DNA of 64,000 nt from Ligula intestinalis. Its lineage: Eukaryota > Platyhelminthes > Cestoda > Diphyllobothriidea > Diphyllobothriidae. Location of the stretch: NCBI GenBank assembly GCA_036362985.1, contig JAYGXS010000003.1:86516474-86580473 (forward strand). Direction: 5' to 3'. Every line of letters starts with the position of its first letter. Position 1 is the stretch's first letter. This document shows, piece after piece, positions 54,062 to 64,000 of this stretch. Below the pieces are notes generated by a model. It was given only the letters and a program-made list of their open reading frames with translations. It was not told where the DNA came from and made no database searches. The position numbers and the translations under genes were made by a program.

Positions 54062-57000
54062 AATGCGTTGATATCAACATGCAGCCCATTGCCAAAGCTA
54101 AGCAAATTGATTTATCTGCATTACAGAACTGTAATGACTTCATGATGAAGTTTGGTTCTGTTTTGTCAATACAAGGCAATCTGTTTGATGGTAAGTTATC
54201 AGATGTGCCCTCGCAAGATTGTAAAAAATAGACTCCCTCGTCCATCTTGTAACAACGGAAGCTTTTGATGGACAAAAGTGAAGCTTTAGCTTTATACTAA
54301 AAAATGCCTCAATATTAAGTCGCCCTTTGGATATTGCACAAGATTTTCTATGTTCAGGTGGTTTCAACTACAAAATTGCAGGAGCCAAACGCTTCCAATC
54401 GCGTACCAAACACCCGCCCATCCTAGTTAAATTGTTTTCACCGATTGAGGTGGACTCCGGTTCAACGAAACCAAAAGTTGTCGCTGAGGCTGGCCCTCGC
54501 GCTTAGGTAAGCCCACATCACTCTGGATCAATGTCACTTTCCCATGATACTTCTCCCATTCTCCTAACTCGTGATTCGAGTGAGATTGTAGCCTCGTCAA
54601 GTCGTTCTCCTTCTAACCTAACAACGTCTCTGATAGCTTTAAATTCTGATAAACCTACGAACGCCCCTAGTAAATCTACGTCAGTTTTCAAATTCGGCAA
54701 TATGATTACCGATAATAACTCAGTATCTAACAAAGACCCAATCGCTTAAGCTAGCGCTTTTCCAATCCCGAAACCTCATCAACATCCCCAAATAATTCAG
54801 CCAGCTAATAAAATTAACCGTTTTTCAAAACCAATCATGCAATTTTCGAAGGCCAATATTCCGTCAAATTTTGATATAATGCCTAAAAGTACTATATTTA
54901 TGCCCCCTCCTGGTTTTACCATGCCACACGCCAGCCTCCCTTTCTATGGAGCCCCTCTTATATGCCTTTCTACAATATGCACCGTTCATTTGATAATAAT
55001 TACTTGAAAAACTATAGACCAGGGCCAATTTGCTTTCCGCCTTTTGTTTCTCCCATGCCGTTTCCCTTTCTGTCACCAAGTTTTCCTTTTTTAAAAAATA
55101 CTGACGAGCGTAACCTTAATCTGGAGGATACGCTCAGTATAGTCTCACTCAATGCGAGATCAGTTGTTAATAAGATGACAGAACTTAAAACAGTAGCATT
55201 TGAGCTTGATCCAGATGTGCTCTGTGTCACTGAATCTTGGACACATTCTCTTATTTCTGACTCGACACTCGCCATAGATAATCATAGTTTGTACAGACAA
55301 GACCGCATTGAAAAGCGTGGCGGTGGTTGCCTTCTTTATATTAAATCATCCGTTGTACATTTCCCGTATCACCTGAGCATTTCGTCATTTTCTGGAAATT
55401 TTTGTCTTATTTCAGTCATCCTGCCACAAAATAAAAAAGCGATAATTGTTTGTGTCTACAATCCTCCCAGTAACTCAAGTAATGTAATGCAGGTGTGTGA
55501 ATTGTTTGAAAAAGTTGCAGAGACTCAATTCGATGTCAGAATAATTATAGGTGATTTTAATCTGCCAGACATTGACTGGCATGCAAATACCTGTCCAGCA
55601 AGATTTCAGAAATTGGTTGACACTATTAACTTTTCAAACATGTCACAACTGGTCAGTTCAGTGACCAGAAATGACGACATATTAGATTTAATTTTTACAA
55701 ATGATGTCCACCCTCTTTTTATGAATTTTCATCGTGATATTTTCAATAGTGACCATGCCTTAATTCACTGTTGTTTTCCAGTCTCTCTTTCTAAAAAGCC
55801 CGATGTAAAATGCAATAACCTCGACTTTGGTAACGTGAACCATGAATTAGTAAATGATTTCGCAAGTACCCTAGATTGGCATAGCATATTTTCAACTAAT
55901 GATCCATACTTCTTCCAGGAGCTATTGCTAAACCTTACAGAAAATATTCAGGCTCTTACCCCACTTAAGATTTTTAAATCAAATTCAGCTTCTTCAACTG
56001 TGCCACATTTTCTCCAAAATAGACTTAAGAAATTACAAAAACAACTTAAGGATACGTCTGATAGCTCTTTATCAGTTTACTTAAGAATATCGCAAATATT
56101 TGAATTAGCGCTTAAAATAAGGCTTGCACGAGATAGGTGTAGAGAGGCCACAGCATTAACTGATGCGAATTCTTCCAGATCAGTTGCTCAATTCTTCCGT
56201 CTTCGGTCGTCGGCTAAGCTTCAGGAAGTCATTCCTCCCTTACTCAATGGCAATAATCATTTTGTTACAGAGGATTTGGAGAAAGCAGCATTGCTAAATT
56301 CATTTTTCGCCAAGTTCTTTACCATCGAAACTAGCCCCACTCCTGTAATCCCCCTGCTGTGTGATTCAAATCTCAGTACCCTTAATTAATCACCCACTTG
56401 TATTCAAAAAGAAATAAGTCGTCTTAAAAATTCACATTCGGTTGGAACTGATAGCATTCCAAACTCACTCATCAAACAATTAAGCGATTTGCCAACCTTA
56501 CTGAGTAATTTATTCTCAGTGTTTCTTGAGAATGGCTATTTCCCGGACTACTGGAAAACTTCTATTATAATTCGCGTATTTAAATCTGGTTCCCGATCAG
56601 ATATTCACAATTATCGCGGTGTTCATAAAACGCCCTCTCTGGCTAAACTCTTTGAAAAATTAATTGCCAAAAAATTACAGATTTCTGCATAAATAATTAC
56701 ATTCTCAGCTCCTCACAGCATGGCTTTTTACCGGACCGATCTTGTGAAACTTGTCACATGTCTTTTCTAAATCTACTTACTTCTCTTCGTAATGATCATC
56801 TATCTGTGGTAGTTATCTATTTCGACCTTAGTAAAGCATTTGATAAAGTTCCTCACAGGAGGCTCCTAGCCAAACTAGAGGCTATAGGATTTCGTAGTCC
56901 TCTGACTGACTTCATAAAATCTTATCTTTCAAATCGACAACAAAAGGTCTTAGTGGGATCCTCATACTCTACTCTTACCGCAATTTTGAGTGGTGTCCTT

Positions 57001-58435
57001 CAAGGTACCGTGCTAGGTCCTCTGCTCTTCTCGCTTTACATAAATGATATCTCATTGAGTGTTAAACACTCCCAATCTTATATTTATGCAGATTATCTCA
57101 AGTGTGTTTACTCCTTCTCTAACTCTACGGCCGCGAGATGCCTAGAACAAATTCATTCTGATCTGCACGCTCTTTCGGCGTGGAGCTCAACATGGCAGAT
57201 GGAGTTCTCAGCTTCTTAGTGCCGAAACATGTGCTGTGGACCTGAAAGGCTGCCACAAGCTGTTATTTTTCAAGGTTACCCAATGACTGAATGTTCCAGC
57301 TACATCAATAAATTAGACCTTTCTCCTCACGCCGATAGAATTACAGCCAAAGCCGCAAAGATTTCCGGCTTTATCTCTTATAATTTCTAGCTTCCTGAAA
57401 TTAAATTAAGACTTTATCGATTGTTCGTGCTTCCCATCTTAGAATACTGTCGCCCTTTTTCGGTCTCGTGAATGAAGGTAGCCGTTCAAAAATTGAACAA
57501 ATTCAAAAAACGTTCACACGAAAACTGCTGTACCCGACAGCTTCTAGTAATTGCTACTCAAATAGGTGTCAATTAACGAAACGAAGGTTCCTTCGGGTCA
57601 GGAGATTGGAAGCAGGCTTTTGTCTCATTTTTCAGCTTAATGATAGCACAAATTTACCCAGGACTCCTGTCATTACCCACGTCAGCCATCCCTACAACCT
57701 AAGAAACTCGGCATTTGTTATATATCCTCCTGCATCTTGCTCATGTAAACGCTCTCTGTTTTTTGCTTCCAGATGCAGCTTTCTTTGGAATAACTTGCCA
57801 ATCGAAATTAGGTCGTTAACTAGACTGTCTGCTTTCAAACGGAGACTGCATATTTATCTTAACACTGATTCTATTAACCTTCTATTCTCCTCATCTTTTC
57901 CGAGCAGCTCTCTCCATGACTCCGAGAAAGGACCATCGGGAATTTAGGAGTTCCGCTTGGAAGTATTCTTTCTGCCTCGTGTCCCCCGAGAACCTAGATG
58001 CTTCCATTAAACACCACTGAATCAAATGAAGCCACGCGGAAGTACTCAGTCTAAAATGCTGCAGTTTCGTTGACTACTTACCTTCATCAGACCACCACCC
58101 CTATTTCTGCTCTACTACTATGTTCCTACTACTATCTTTCTAAACAGTTTTTTCTCTTGCACACTTTTTGAACATGGAGGCCTTTTGAACGCTGTCTCCA
58201 TTTTCACTGTAAGAGTTTTTTTAACTGCCATAAATTTTCGTTTTTAGTTCAAAAATTACCTGCAAAACATTCCTAAATGTTGCCCCAAAAGGCCAATTTC
58301 TGCTGACCTTATTACGACTTTCTACGTCTAGTTGCACATATTGTCAAATTATTTTTTTGAATTTTTATTTTTTGAAATCGACATTGTACAGATAGTGCCG
58401 TACCGGCGCTGAAAAATATAAATTCCAAATTCCAA
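54062..58435 (+). mobile_element. CR1-type LINE, most complete copy in the window
   Basis: This holds a decayed ORF1 (54.06-54.95 kb), an ORF2 start with complete endonuclease (separate entry), RT, thumb and 3' UTR. RT segments: YRGVHKTPSLAKLFEK, GFLPDRSCETCH, YFDLSKAFDKVPHRR, GVLQGTVLGPLLF and IYADYLKCVYSF, where the second catalytic Asp of YADD is Tyr. Interruptions: stop at 56,387, stop at 56,690, stop at 57,217, stop near 57,390 and a frameshift near 57,465. The C-terminal frame (57,468-57,947) ends EKGPSGI. The 3' end is near AATTCCAAATTCCAA at 58,420-58,435. Retrotransposition competence is excluded by the RT change alone. Confidence 0.87.
54962..56389 (+). pseudogene. CR1 ORF2 N-terminus with intact-looking AP endonuclease
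   Basis: This is a 475-codon uninterrupted frame. The endonuclease (about residues 58-260) keeps SLNARSVVNKM, CVTESWTHS, VCVYNPPSNSS, IIGDFNLPDIDW, ILDLIFTND and SDHALIH, so the expected Asn, Glu, Tyr, Asp-x-Asn and Ser-Asp-His residues are all present. It nicks target DNA in the retrotransposition of such elements. A linker homologous to that of family B follows (AQFFRLRSSAK). The stop at 56,387 cuts it from RT; the frame beyond continues IQKEISRLKNSHS. The N-terminal Phe/Pro-rich stretch is odd and may be non-native to the protein. Confidence 0.82.
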
Positions 58436-58439
58436 ACTC

Positions 58440-61400
58440 AATCTTTGCTCAACGGGGTCGCATTTCCCGATATTTCATTTGTCAAGATCTTACACCAATG
58501 GAGCGAAGAAATGCGGCTCTGCAGTCCAAAAGACCAATGATTTCTCAGCTGCTATTCCTAAATCTGTTCGTAGTCCTGATAGGGTAAACGCACTCGCTAA
58601 TCCTCCACCCCAGATATCTGGTCATACACACATTTACGTCAGCACATCCGTTATCCCTGCCTCCCAGCTGTCTATTCGTAGTCCCGTAACCATCAGTACA
58701 CCTGCTTTCCCTACCTTCCGAATGTCTAGTCATAGGCCCATAAATATCAGTGCACCAGTTACCCCATCCCTCTTGATGTCGGGACCGTCAAGCTCCACCG
58801 CTCTATCGTCTACTTCGATTAAAACTAGTCAAAATACATTCTCTGTCGAACGATCCAAAAATTCCGCTGCCTCTAACTCGGCAACAAGTTCATCAAGAAT
58901 GTCGCCAACACCGTCGAAAACGTTTAGGCCGAGCGCTTCCCCACCAAAACCTTACTCCTCTTTTGACCGCGGGATTCTCACTATTCCCCCGTAAAATGCG
59001 TTATTGAACACGCCGGGCCCGAACCACGAAAAATTTAATTTGCACGGCAGTAACCTAAACTGGTACAGTTTTAAATCTAATCGGAGTTACCGTACATAAC
59101 ATTCACTGATTAAGACAACTAGTCCTTACGCGAGCGGCCCCAACACTAATTTTATTTCACCGTTCCCCCCTATCAGTTCCTTTACCCATCCTCTACCACC
59201 CAAACCTTCTAATTTCTACATGCCTTCTCGCCTCCCCCATTCCTCCTAAGCGCCCCAGAAGCTTATTTTGGTTAATCCTCTCCTCATTTTTCCCAGCCAG
59301 AAAGCGAGGCCCCTAGATATCTCAAACTTTATCAGCCATCCAATTTTGGCTACCCGTATGCTAACAGCTTCATACCGGTCAGTACTTATTCCACAAATAA
59401 TAACAGCCTACAGTTTGCCTACCCACATTCAAACTCTTTTTTATGAATAACGATAGCCATAGTCACTTGAAACACACTAGATGTCATAGTGCTTAATGCC
59501 AGGTCCATTATAAATAAAATGGCTCAACTTCGAGCTATCGCTTTCGAGATGATGCCCGATGTTATATGCATAACAGAATCTTGGACCCATCCAATCATTT
59601 CTGACTCCTCCCTTATCATAGATGAGTATGATCTCAATCGTCAAGATTGCATTAATAAGCGTGGTGGTGGTTGTCTTCTCTATATTAGAACGTCATTTAA
59701 GCACTTTCCGTTTTATCTAAATAGCACGTCCTTCTCTGGAAATTACTGTTTCGCTTCTATTATCCTGTCGCCCCGGCAAAAGGCGAATATTGCATGTGTA
59801 TATAATCCTCCTAACTCTTCATCTGAAGAAGATGCGAATTTGCGTGAAATATTCAAGTTTATTTCAGAATCCACTTTTGAAGTTAAAATTGTTGCTCGAG
59901 ATTTTAATTTTCCTGCAATCAACTGGCTTTCAAGTTATTGTCCACCTAGATTTCAGCCTTTCCTAGATACAATTAATTTTTATAACTGGCCTCAGCTGGT
60001 TAGTTCCCGAACAAGACAGAATCATATCCTGGATCTGATTTTCACAAACGGTATTGCTCCTCTCTTCGCTGATTTTAAGCAGGACATCTTCCAAAGTGAT
60101 CACCCATGAAGTCACTGTTGCTTTCCGCTTCCTTCTACGGAAAAGGCTAGTGCTAGTCGCACCTATCGTGCGTATGGCCTCGAAGATATTAGCTCAATCA
60201 ACAACTTTCTTGGCTCATTCGATTGGCAGAATCTATTCTCCATTAACGACGCTGCATATCTTTCTGAACTCATGTCAGTCGTTTCTTATAAAATGCCCGA
60301 ATTTGTGCCCACTAAAATTGCGAAACCCTACACACCAGAATCGACCGTCCCTCATTTTCTTTTGCCCAGACTAAAGAAATTGAAGAGGCAGCTTAAATAT
60401 TGATCTACTTGTTCGCTGTCTGTGCATCGTAGAATCGCAGAGATATTCGAATTAGCGTCAAAGATTCATCTTGCGCGCCTTAGTAGATGATAGTTACTCC
60501 ACTGCTCAGTTGATCCCGAGTGGCTTTTTCAGTGCACTGTCTTGGGTCCTTTACTTTTCCTTCTATATATAAACAAAATTTCGACTGTTCTAAAAAATTA
60601 ACACAATCTCATTCATGCAGACGACCTCGAATTCATATACTCATTTTCTAAGGACACGGGAAGTATGTGCGTTGATAAAATAAATGCGGACCTACTAATA
60701 CTCTCACGTTGGAGTGCTACCTGGCAGTTGGAATTCTCTCCATCCAAATGCAGTTTCATGTGTTTCGGTCCCGCCAAGCTTCCTCATCCCCTAGTCTTTC
60801 AAAATCCTCCACTTTAAGAACGATCCACTTTAAAAGACTTGGGTCTAAACTTCAGAAATAGACTAGCATTGTCGCCTCATGCCGATCGAATATCTGCGAA
60901 GACTGCACAGATATGTGGTTTTATATCACATAGTTTCTCCCTGCTGGAAATAAAGTTAAAACTTTATCGCATGTATGTTCTACCCATCCTTGAATATTGC
61001 TGTCCCCTATTTCGTCTAATGAATGCTTCTGACCGCGGTAAGATTGAAAATTTACAGAGGGTATTTACTCGCAAAATATTCGCTCTTCCTAGATCCACTA
61101 TTTCTTAAACGGAGAGAGGTCAGTTAGCTGACATGACATTTCTTTGGGTCAGAAGACTCGAAACGGGCCTCTGTTTCCTCTTTTGCGTTGACTCTACCCC
61201 TAACCTTCCATCAATCAACGCTCTAATTTCCTCAGGTAGACCTTATGCCACTCGTTATCCCTCCAGGATAATTGCAACCCTTCTTACCGCTACTTCAAAC
61301 CATTCTCACTACTTTGCCTCCAAATATGCCTTCCTCTGGAATAATATTCCCCTCGAAATTAGGCTGTCGTCTAACTTAGCAGTTTCTAAGGTCAAATTAC

Positions 61401-62312
61401 GTAAAAGCTTAACTTCGGAAGCTATAAAGTCCTTTTTATCCGCCTCCCTCCCAACCAAAGAACTTTTGGAATTTGAATAGGTACCCCCTGGTATCTGAGG
61501 TGGTTATGTTCATCTAGCATTGTTTTCCATGTAAGTCTATTTATTCCTCTTTTGAGTGATATTTGCAACGATGTTTCGTCCACTTCTCTGTCCAGTCATC
61601 ATTGCCATTTTCTCCATTCTCCGTTTTACAACACTGACGTTAGGCTTCATGGTCTTCAGTCATGCTCATGGCGGTTCTACTATTTTCGCCATGTCTTCGC
61701 TGGACTCCGCAGTCTACAAGGTCGCATCTCCGGCGTTTCCTCGGTGATCAGGTGACCTCTGCCGTTCACTCACATGTCGACCCTGTTGTCCGCGATGGCC
61801 TCTTCCGGTCTCACCTCCCTGCTGTTTGATCATGAAGCCAGTCGAGCGGTGTTACAGTGGTGAACGACAGCCTCTGTTGTTATATCATTTCACCAATTAC
61901 AGGAAGCGTTCCCAACCCTCATACGTTCTCATCAACAGTCCTGTTTCATTTGCAGTACAATCAATCCTCTCAACCAACCCCCTTTATTTTGTTGAAGCAG
62001 TTTTTTCTCCTTCGTTTTTTTTTTGAAGCAGGGGTTAGCTGAACTCCGCCCCGGCTTTAATGGTAGGAGTTTTTTTCACTGCTTCCACCTTAGTTCACCA
62101 TGCATTTCAGAGAATGTTGACTTCTATTTTAAAAGGACGATATGTTGGTGAAAATGAATTAATCTACCAACACTACTAAACGCTCTCGCTGCCTATGTGG
62201 TTGTTTCACGGAGAGCAGCATTTATCACATTTGTATTTATTTTTCCACAGCACTAAGTTTGCAATGACGAGGCCCTCCGGGCTTAAAATATTAAATTTAT
62301 TTATTTATGCTT
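58440..62312 (+). mobile_element. CR1-type LINE, family A copy 3, internally deleted
   Basis: It has an ORF1-like frame, then endonuclease (59,489-60,109) with MLNARSIINKM, CITESWTHP, CVYNPPNSSS and a changed VARDFNFPAINW (Gly to Arg before DFN). The linker runs to about 60,485 and joins directly to SYSTAQ... and CTVLGPLLFLLYINKIS, so about 250 codons of RT fingers and palm are missing. The catalytic box reads IHADDLEFIYSF (Tyr to His). The thumb and C-terminus run to 61,480, then 3' UTR to GGCCCTCCGGGC and ATTTATTTATTTAT at 62,270-62,312. The 3' UTR is the complement of 40,800-41,600. Confidence 0.87.
58479..58994 (+). CDS. ORF1-like Ser/Pro/Thr-rich frame of the family A LINE
   Basis: This 171-codon frame has about half Ser, Pro, Thr and Ala. 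It contains three imperfect repeats of about 18 residues (VSTSVIPASQLSIRS, ISTPAFPTFRMSSHR, ISAPVTPSLLMSG). No zinc knuckle or RRM could be seen. Position just upstream of the endonuclease of the same LINE suggests it is the remains of ORF1. It is probably not translated now. Confidence 0.5.
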   Translation: MSRSYTNGAKKCGSAVQKTNDFSAAIPKSVRSPDRVNALANPPPQISGHTHIYVSTSVIPASQLSIRSPVTISTPAFPTFRMSSHRPINISAPVTPSLLMSGPSSSTALSSTSIKTSQNTFSVERSKNSAASNSATSSSRMSPTPSKTFRPSASPPKPYSSFDRGILTIPP

Positions 62313-63083
62313 CCGTCTGCACCGAAGAACCTACACTTTTTGCTGACGGTACGTCCGCTCATCGACCGATAACTGCACCCTTACTTTCCTTCTCATTGAC
62401 CAAAATAGAGGACCTAGAGTTTTCACACAACACTGTCAGCGCCGAATTACTCCAAATTAAGCCTGCCAAATCACCAGGGTCGGACAACATTCCTGCACCA
62501 GCACTAAGAGAATTAGTTTACGAACTATGCAAACCCCTGGCTGACATCTTCCAGAAATCTTTTGACGAAGACGAACTCCCAGAAGAATGGAAGTGAGCAA
62601 ACGTCACCCCGATCTATAAGGGAGGTTCACTACTTGATTGCGCAAATTACCATCTAACGTGCGTCGCGTGCAAAGTAATGGAGCGCATTATTCAGAAGCA
62701 TTTAATGTATTTCCTCGAAAGCAACAAAATACTATGTGATGGACTGCACGGCGGAGTGCATGGAGTGCTCTTTACGCAAAGGAAATGTGGACAAAGGCTG
62801 CAGATAAAGGCTATCTAATTGATGTAATATTCTTCGACTTGAAAAAGGTCTTCGATAGTGTACCACACAGGCTTTTTCTGCAGAAGATTTGGGACGTGAG
62901 CTTCAAGGAAAAATATAAAAATTAGTTTCTTGGCCCTCAGAGAACAGAGGGTCGTTATCGGAAACTCAACCTCTGAATGGACAAAGGTCGAGAGCGGTGT
63001 ACCACAAGGCTCAGTTTTGGGTCCGCTGCTAATCCTGATTTAGGTAAACGACTGCCTCAATGAGCTTTATTGCGCATGTATCT
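62313..63083 (+). mobile_element. LINE RT fragment with several stops
   Basis: Starting directly after the family A tail: YASVCTEEPTLFADGTSA, LLQIKPAKSPGSDNIPAPAL, LPEEWK-stop-ANVTPIYKGGS, CKVMERIIQKHL, a frameshifted FDSVPHRLFLQKIW, and VESGVPQGSVLGPLLILI-stop-VNDCLNELY. These are RT motifs of a CR1/Jockey-type LINE distinct from families A to E. It breaks off before the catalytic box. Family A copy 3 probably inserted into this older element. Confidence 0.8.
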
Positions 63084-63635
63084 TCTCTAGAAGAAGAAGA
63101 AGAACGAGAAGAAATGGCTCTTTTTCATTTGTTGCCTTCTGCTTCTGTTGATAGCTTTAGGAAGCAGGTGAGGGAATGGGCTGTTTTCTGTGAAGTAAAG
63201 CATGACACTTTACGTTATGTTCTTAGACCAATGAAGGATGATAACCTTAAGTTTCCATTGGACTCGAGGACGCTTTTAGAAACTAGTAATAAGTAGATAA
63301 TAATCCCCATGGACAGTGGTGTATGTGCTCACATTGGCCTGATTGATCAGTTAAGGTGGGTTATCAACGATGATATATGCCTTTTTGCCGGTGCAGGTAC
63401 GGTTGATGTACAACTGAACTGTGACGGACTGTCTTTGTTCAAATGAACTAAGGTGGACTTGTGGCCACTTCTAGGGAGTATAAGGCGTCTATTTGTCAGT
63501 GACATTTTCCCTATAGGCATTTTCTGCGGTGATTCCAAGCCTGCAGATGTGCATGGTTATTGTCGTGCGTTAGTTAGTGAGATATTTACGGTTAGAAGTG
63601 GGTGTGTGTCAGTCCTAGGGCGAGGATTAATGTAA
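63084..63635 (+). pseudogene. Transposase-like ORF relic
   Basis: A single frame continues through two stops (63,294 and 63,444). Readable blocks are SVDSFRKQVREWAVFCEVKH, KFPLDSRTLLETSN, VDVQLNCDGLSLFK, VDLWPLLGSIRR and FPIGIFCGDSKPADVHGYC. From memory, the chain L..D.RTLL.T, then .D.LPLFKS, W.PILG and .G.F.G.SKP occurs in a group of 'transposase domain-containing' proteins of invertebrates linked to DNA transposons. The catalytic residues and ends are not visible, so the family call is tentative. Confidence 0.45.
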
Positions 63636-63823
63636 CAATTTCAGCCATTATTTGTGATGCACCTGCGTGGGCATATCTCAAACTAGTAAAGAATGTAGGC
63701 GCAACTGCAGGCTGCAAGAGGTGCCGCAACCGGGGATGCATAAAAATTGTAGAATGACTTATGCGGGTCCGATAGAGGATCTGCGGCTGAATGCCGATTT
63801 TATTATATACTTACCCGACCCTT

Positions 63824-64000
63824 AATAATAATAATAATAATAAGTTGTATATTTCAGGCCCAGTGGGCCTCATCAATAAACCAAAAATTCGATAACACGA
63901 AGAACTAGAAATAATTGGTTTCACAAAGTTTCCGTAGTCTATAGCTATAAGACGAGTATAACTGTTTAGAAGCGAATTTGTTAGATTCAACAAAAATGAA
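63824..64000 (-). mobile_element. CR1-type LINE 3' end, running out of the window
   Basis: A (TAA)n run at 63,824-63,843 is followed by GTTGTATATTTCAGGCCC and AGTGGGCCTC, the same tail and hairpin layout as family B. The rest lies beyond 64,000. Confidence 0.7.

Overview
The window is eukaryotic, AT-leaning and very rich in transposable elements. It has interrupted genes with GT-AG introns and no operons. The mix of CR1-, RTE- and Jockey-like LINEs, Penelope-like elements, and BEL/Pao and Ty3/gypsy relics, plus a poly-zinc-finger gene, suggests a metazoan. Several RTE and CR1 protein strings resemble those I know from flatworms, so a platyhelminth (tapeworm or fluke) is my best inference, but not proven.

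Left half (about 4.5-27.3 kb, minus strand): one split gene encoding a poly-C2H2 zinc-finger protein. Thirteen exons, each exactly 87 bp, each encode one complete finger. Each starts and ends in phase 1, so any exon can be duplicated or lost without breaking the frame. Two upstream exons (27,238-27,282 and 26,877-27,129) join to them in frame and encode an acidic, Ser/Pro-rich segment. Three broken finger exons and several multi-kb duplicated blocks show growth by segmental duplication. Introns hold a SINE, two copies of a pogo/Tigger-like MITE (one with an empty paralogous site), roughly 100-bp repeats, a Jockey-like LINE joined across a small assembly gap to a Penelope-like element, and RTE LINE relics.

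Middle (27.3-40.8 kb): a non-coding stretch, a fold-back element near 29.4 kb, a LINE relic, and a second Penelope-like element (31.6-34.8 kb) flanked by inverted repeats of about 480 bp. It is interrupted by a 5'-truncated LINE with a 7-bp target-site duplication. A longer relative of that LINE (35.9-39.7 kb) carries a piece of the same Penelope flank. A BEL/Pao relic follows a 100-N gap whose two edges are identical for 47 bp.

Right part (40.8-64 kb): a graveyard of CR1-type LINEs in both orientations, many stacked end to end (families called A, B, C and E here). It also holds a Ty3/gypsy fragment with an internal RT-to-RNase H fusion, a tRNA-Glu-like Pol III unit, a LINE ORF1/endonuclease fragment, two longer plus-strand CR1 copies (54-58.4 and 58.4-62.3 kb) and a decayed transposase-like ORF near 63 kb. 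All retroelements seen carry stops, frameshifts, deletions or catalytic-site changes, so none looks autonomous. The zinc-finger gene is the only plausible host protein-coding gene. Its exon architecture is the most interesting feature.
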